A DNA stretch of 64,000 nucleotides from assembly GCF_003261585.1 (NCBI RefSeq), contig NZ_POVU01000001.1, positions 372,001-436,000 of the forward strand, in the 5' to 3' direction. The DNA is from Acinetobacter sp. MB5 (GTDB lineage: Bacteria; Pseudomonadota; Gammaproteobacteria; Pseudomonadales; Moraxellaceae). The notes under the pieces were generated by a model. The model searched no databases, was not told the origin of the DNA, and worked only from the letters and a program-made list of their open reading frames with translations. The position numbers were made by a program, and so were the translations under genes. Each line of letters begins with the position of its first letter. Positions within the stretch are counted from its first letter, which is position 1. This document shows positions 62,955-64,000 of this stretch, piece by piece.

Positions 62955-64000
62955 CTATTCTAAGGTAAATAAACGATCTGCCTGCATTTCTTTGAGTCGT
63001 TGATCAATTGTAGCCGACAGTGACATATTATTTTTAGCTAAACGCTGGGCATGTAGTAATGACTTAATCCCATCTTCTTCTCGCCCCGACCAAAATTCCA
63101 CTTCAGCTCGGTAACGTAATACCTGTATCCCCTGCACAGGCGATGCATGATCAATCGCAGCAGCACGCTGCATTAAATCCCAACCCTGCACATCACGAGG
63201 ATTATCACGCAAAATTTTATTGACCAGATTAAAAACAGGTGCAGGCTGATTTTTTCGAATCAGAACTTCAGCAAGTTTATATGTTAAGGCTCGATTTTCA
63301 GGCATGATTTGCTGCTGAGCCAAGATCGTTTGATATGCTTGCTCAAATTGATGCTTCAACAAAAAAATGTCCGTTTGCAGCAATACTGCAAGCATTTTTT
63401 GACGGGTTTGTCCCTGAGCTGTATTGAGTGCAGCTTGTGCCTGCAATGCATCACCCTGCTGCACATAAAATGCTGTAAGCGCCAAAATTGCAGCTTGATT
63501 ATGTTGTGCTTGTAATGTCTTGAGCTGTTGCTCAGTCACATCATTGGATAATACTGCTGCATACCACTTCACCAACTCATAATCTGGATCGCTAATATTA
63601 GGTTTTACACTAGGATACTGCCTTGCTCGGAGCCGTGCTTCACTCATACGTGCTGTCGTGAGTGGATGGGTCATCCAGTATTCAGGCATAAAACTCAGTT
63701 GAACCGATGAACGTTGCATCCGTTCAAAAAAATCAGCCATTGCATTGGGATTGTAACCCGCTGCAACAAGATATTGCATGCCGATCCGATCCGCCTCTCG
63801 CTCCTGATCTCGACTATAACTCAATTGCTTACTGACCAATGCCGCCTGCGTTCCCAACATAACCGCAGAGCCAGCACCACTATCCGATTTGGTTGCAATT
63901 GCTGCGCCAATCAAAATTCCTGCTAGTGCTAATAATGTTTGCCCTTTAAAGGCTTCTTGGGAACGGCTATAGTGTCGCTGGGTTACATGCGCAACTTCAT
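62955..64000 (-). CDS. bepA: M48 family metalloprotease with TPR repeats (BepA-like), 5' end missing
   Basis: The reading frame continues to the right edge of the window, so the N terminus is missing. At the edge the frame reads (H)EVAHVTQRHYSRSQEAF, the HExxH zinc site, with its first His codon cut by the end. The third ligand region is SYSRDQEREADRIGMQYL. A C-terminal TPR-like part follows (about the last 200 residues), as in BepA/YfgC, the periplasmic protease-chaperone that helps outer-membrane protein assembly. An internal TTG start at 63914 is not the real start. Confidence 0.9.
   Translation of the reverse strand, partial: EVAHVTQRHYSRSQEAFKGQTLLALAGILIGAAIATKSDSGAGSAVMLGTQAALVSKQLSYSRDQEREADRIGMQYLVAAGYNPNAMADFFERMQRSSVQLSFMPEYWMTHPLTTARMSEARLRARQYPSVKPNISDPDYELVKWYAAVLSNDVTEQQLKTLQAQHNQAAILALTAFYVQQGDALQAQAALNTAQGQTRQKMLAVLLQTDIFLLKHQFEQAYQTILAQQQIMPENRALTYKLAEVLIRKNQPAPVFNLVNKILRDNPRDVQGWDLMQRAAAIDHASPVQGIQVLRYRAEVEFWSGREEDGIKSLLHAQRLAKNNMSLSATIDQRLKEMQADRLFTLE

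Overview
The window looks like chromosomal DNA of a low-GC gammaproteobacterium, most likely an Acinetobacter. I infer this from the low GC, the pmrCAB order (eptA-type transferase, regulator, kinase), the pqqABCDE-dipeptidase operon, the acetoin operon and the kdsD-kdsC-lptCAB block. I see no transposase, integrase, phage gene, rRNA or CRISPR array. The species cannot be fixed from the sequence alone.

Layout. 1-1.25 kb: a LysR regulator, probably divergent from a gene cut by the left edge. 1.3-2.9 kb: tRNA-Gly(GCC) and cysS. 3.1-6.5 kb: the envelope operon kdsD-kdsC-lptC-lptA-lptB, then an IclR regulator. 7.4-11.6 kb (minus): a catabolic unit with a GntP-type permease, an iron-type alcohol dehydrogenase and a CoA-acylating methylmalonate/malonate semialdehyde dehydrogenase. 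11.8-21.5 kb: 2,3-butanediol/acetoin catabolism. acoA-acoB-acoC-lpd-bdhA-SDR run on the minus strand; a lipoyl synthase and a GAF-winged-helix regulator run divergently. 21.6-25.6 kb: a metal-uptake cassette (PepSY membrane protein, DUF2946 protein, TonB receptor) with Met/His-rich segments. 25.7-30.0 kb: PQQ biosynthesis including the 24-residue pqqA. 30.2-32.9 kb: a voltage-gated K+ channel, ribokinase and an Lrp regulator. 33.2-36.6 kb: five type IV prepilin-like genes in a row. 36.7-40.3 kb: a GDSL autotransporter esterase and a DASS anion transporter. 40.3-46.7 kb: a tripartite ABC export system (HlyD adaptor, RbbA-like double ATPase-permease, second permease, outer-membrane factor). 47-52.7 kb: glycerate kinase, a PAP2 phosphatase and pmrCAB. 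53.4-54.6 kb: a hexapeptide acyltransferase and a YigZ protein. 54.7-58.9 kb: a lipid-metabolism operon resembling E. coli ynbABCD but without ynbB. 59-64 kb: dienelactone hydrolase, GST, tsaD, rpsU, yqeY, a small secreted protein and an M48 protease cut by the right edge.

How the genes work together. In the acetoin block the two butanediol dehydrogenases feed acetoin to the AcoABC/E3 complex, and the adjacent lipoyl synthase could supply its cofactor. PQQ genes would serve quinoprotein dehydrogenases encoded elsewhere. The pmrCAB and kds/lpt genes build and modify the lipooligosaccharide surface. The least explained parts are the ynbACD-like operon, whose CDP-alcohol transferase has Asn at two of the four conserved Asp positions, and the orphan minor-pilin operon ending in a large beta-rich PilX-like protein. 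Other oddities are an acetoin regulator without a sigma-54 AAA+ domain, an AcoC with two E3-binding domains, and several long inverted repeats without U-tracts.
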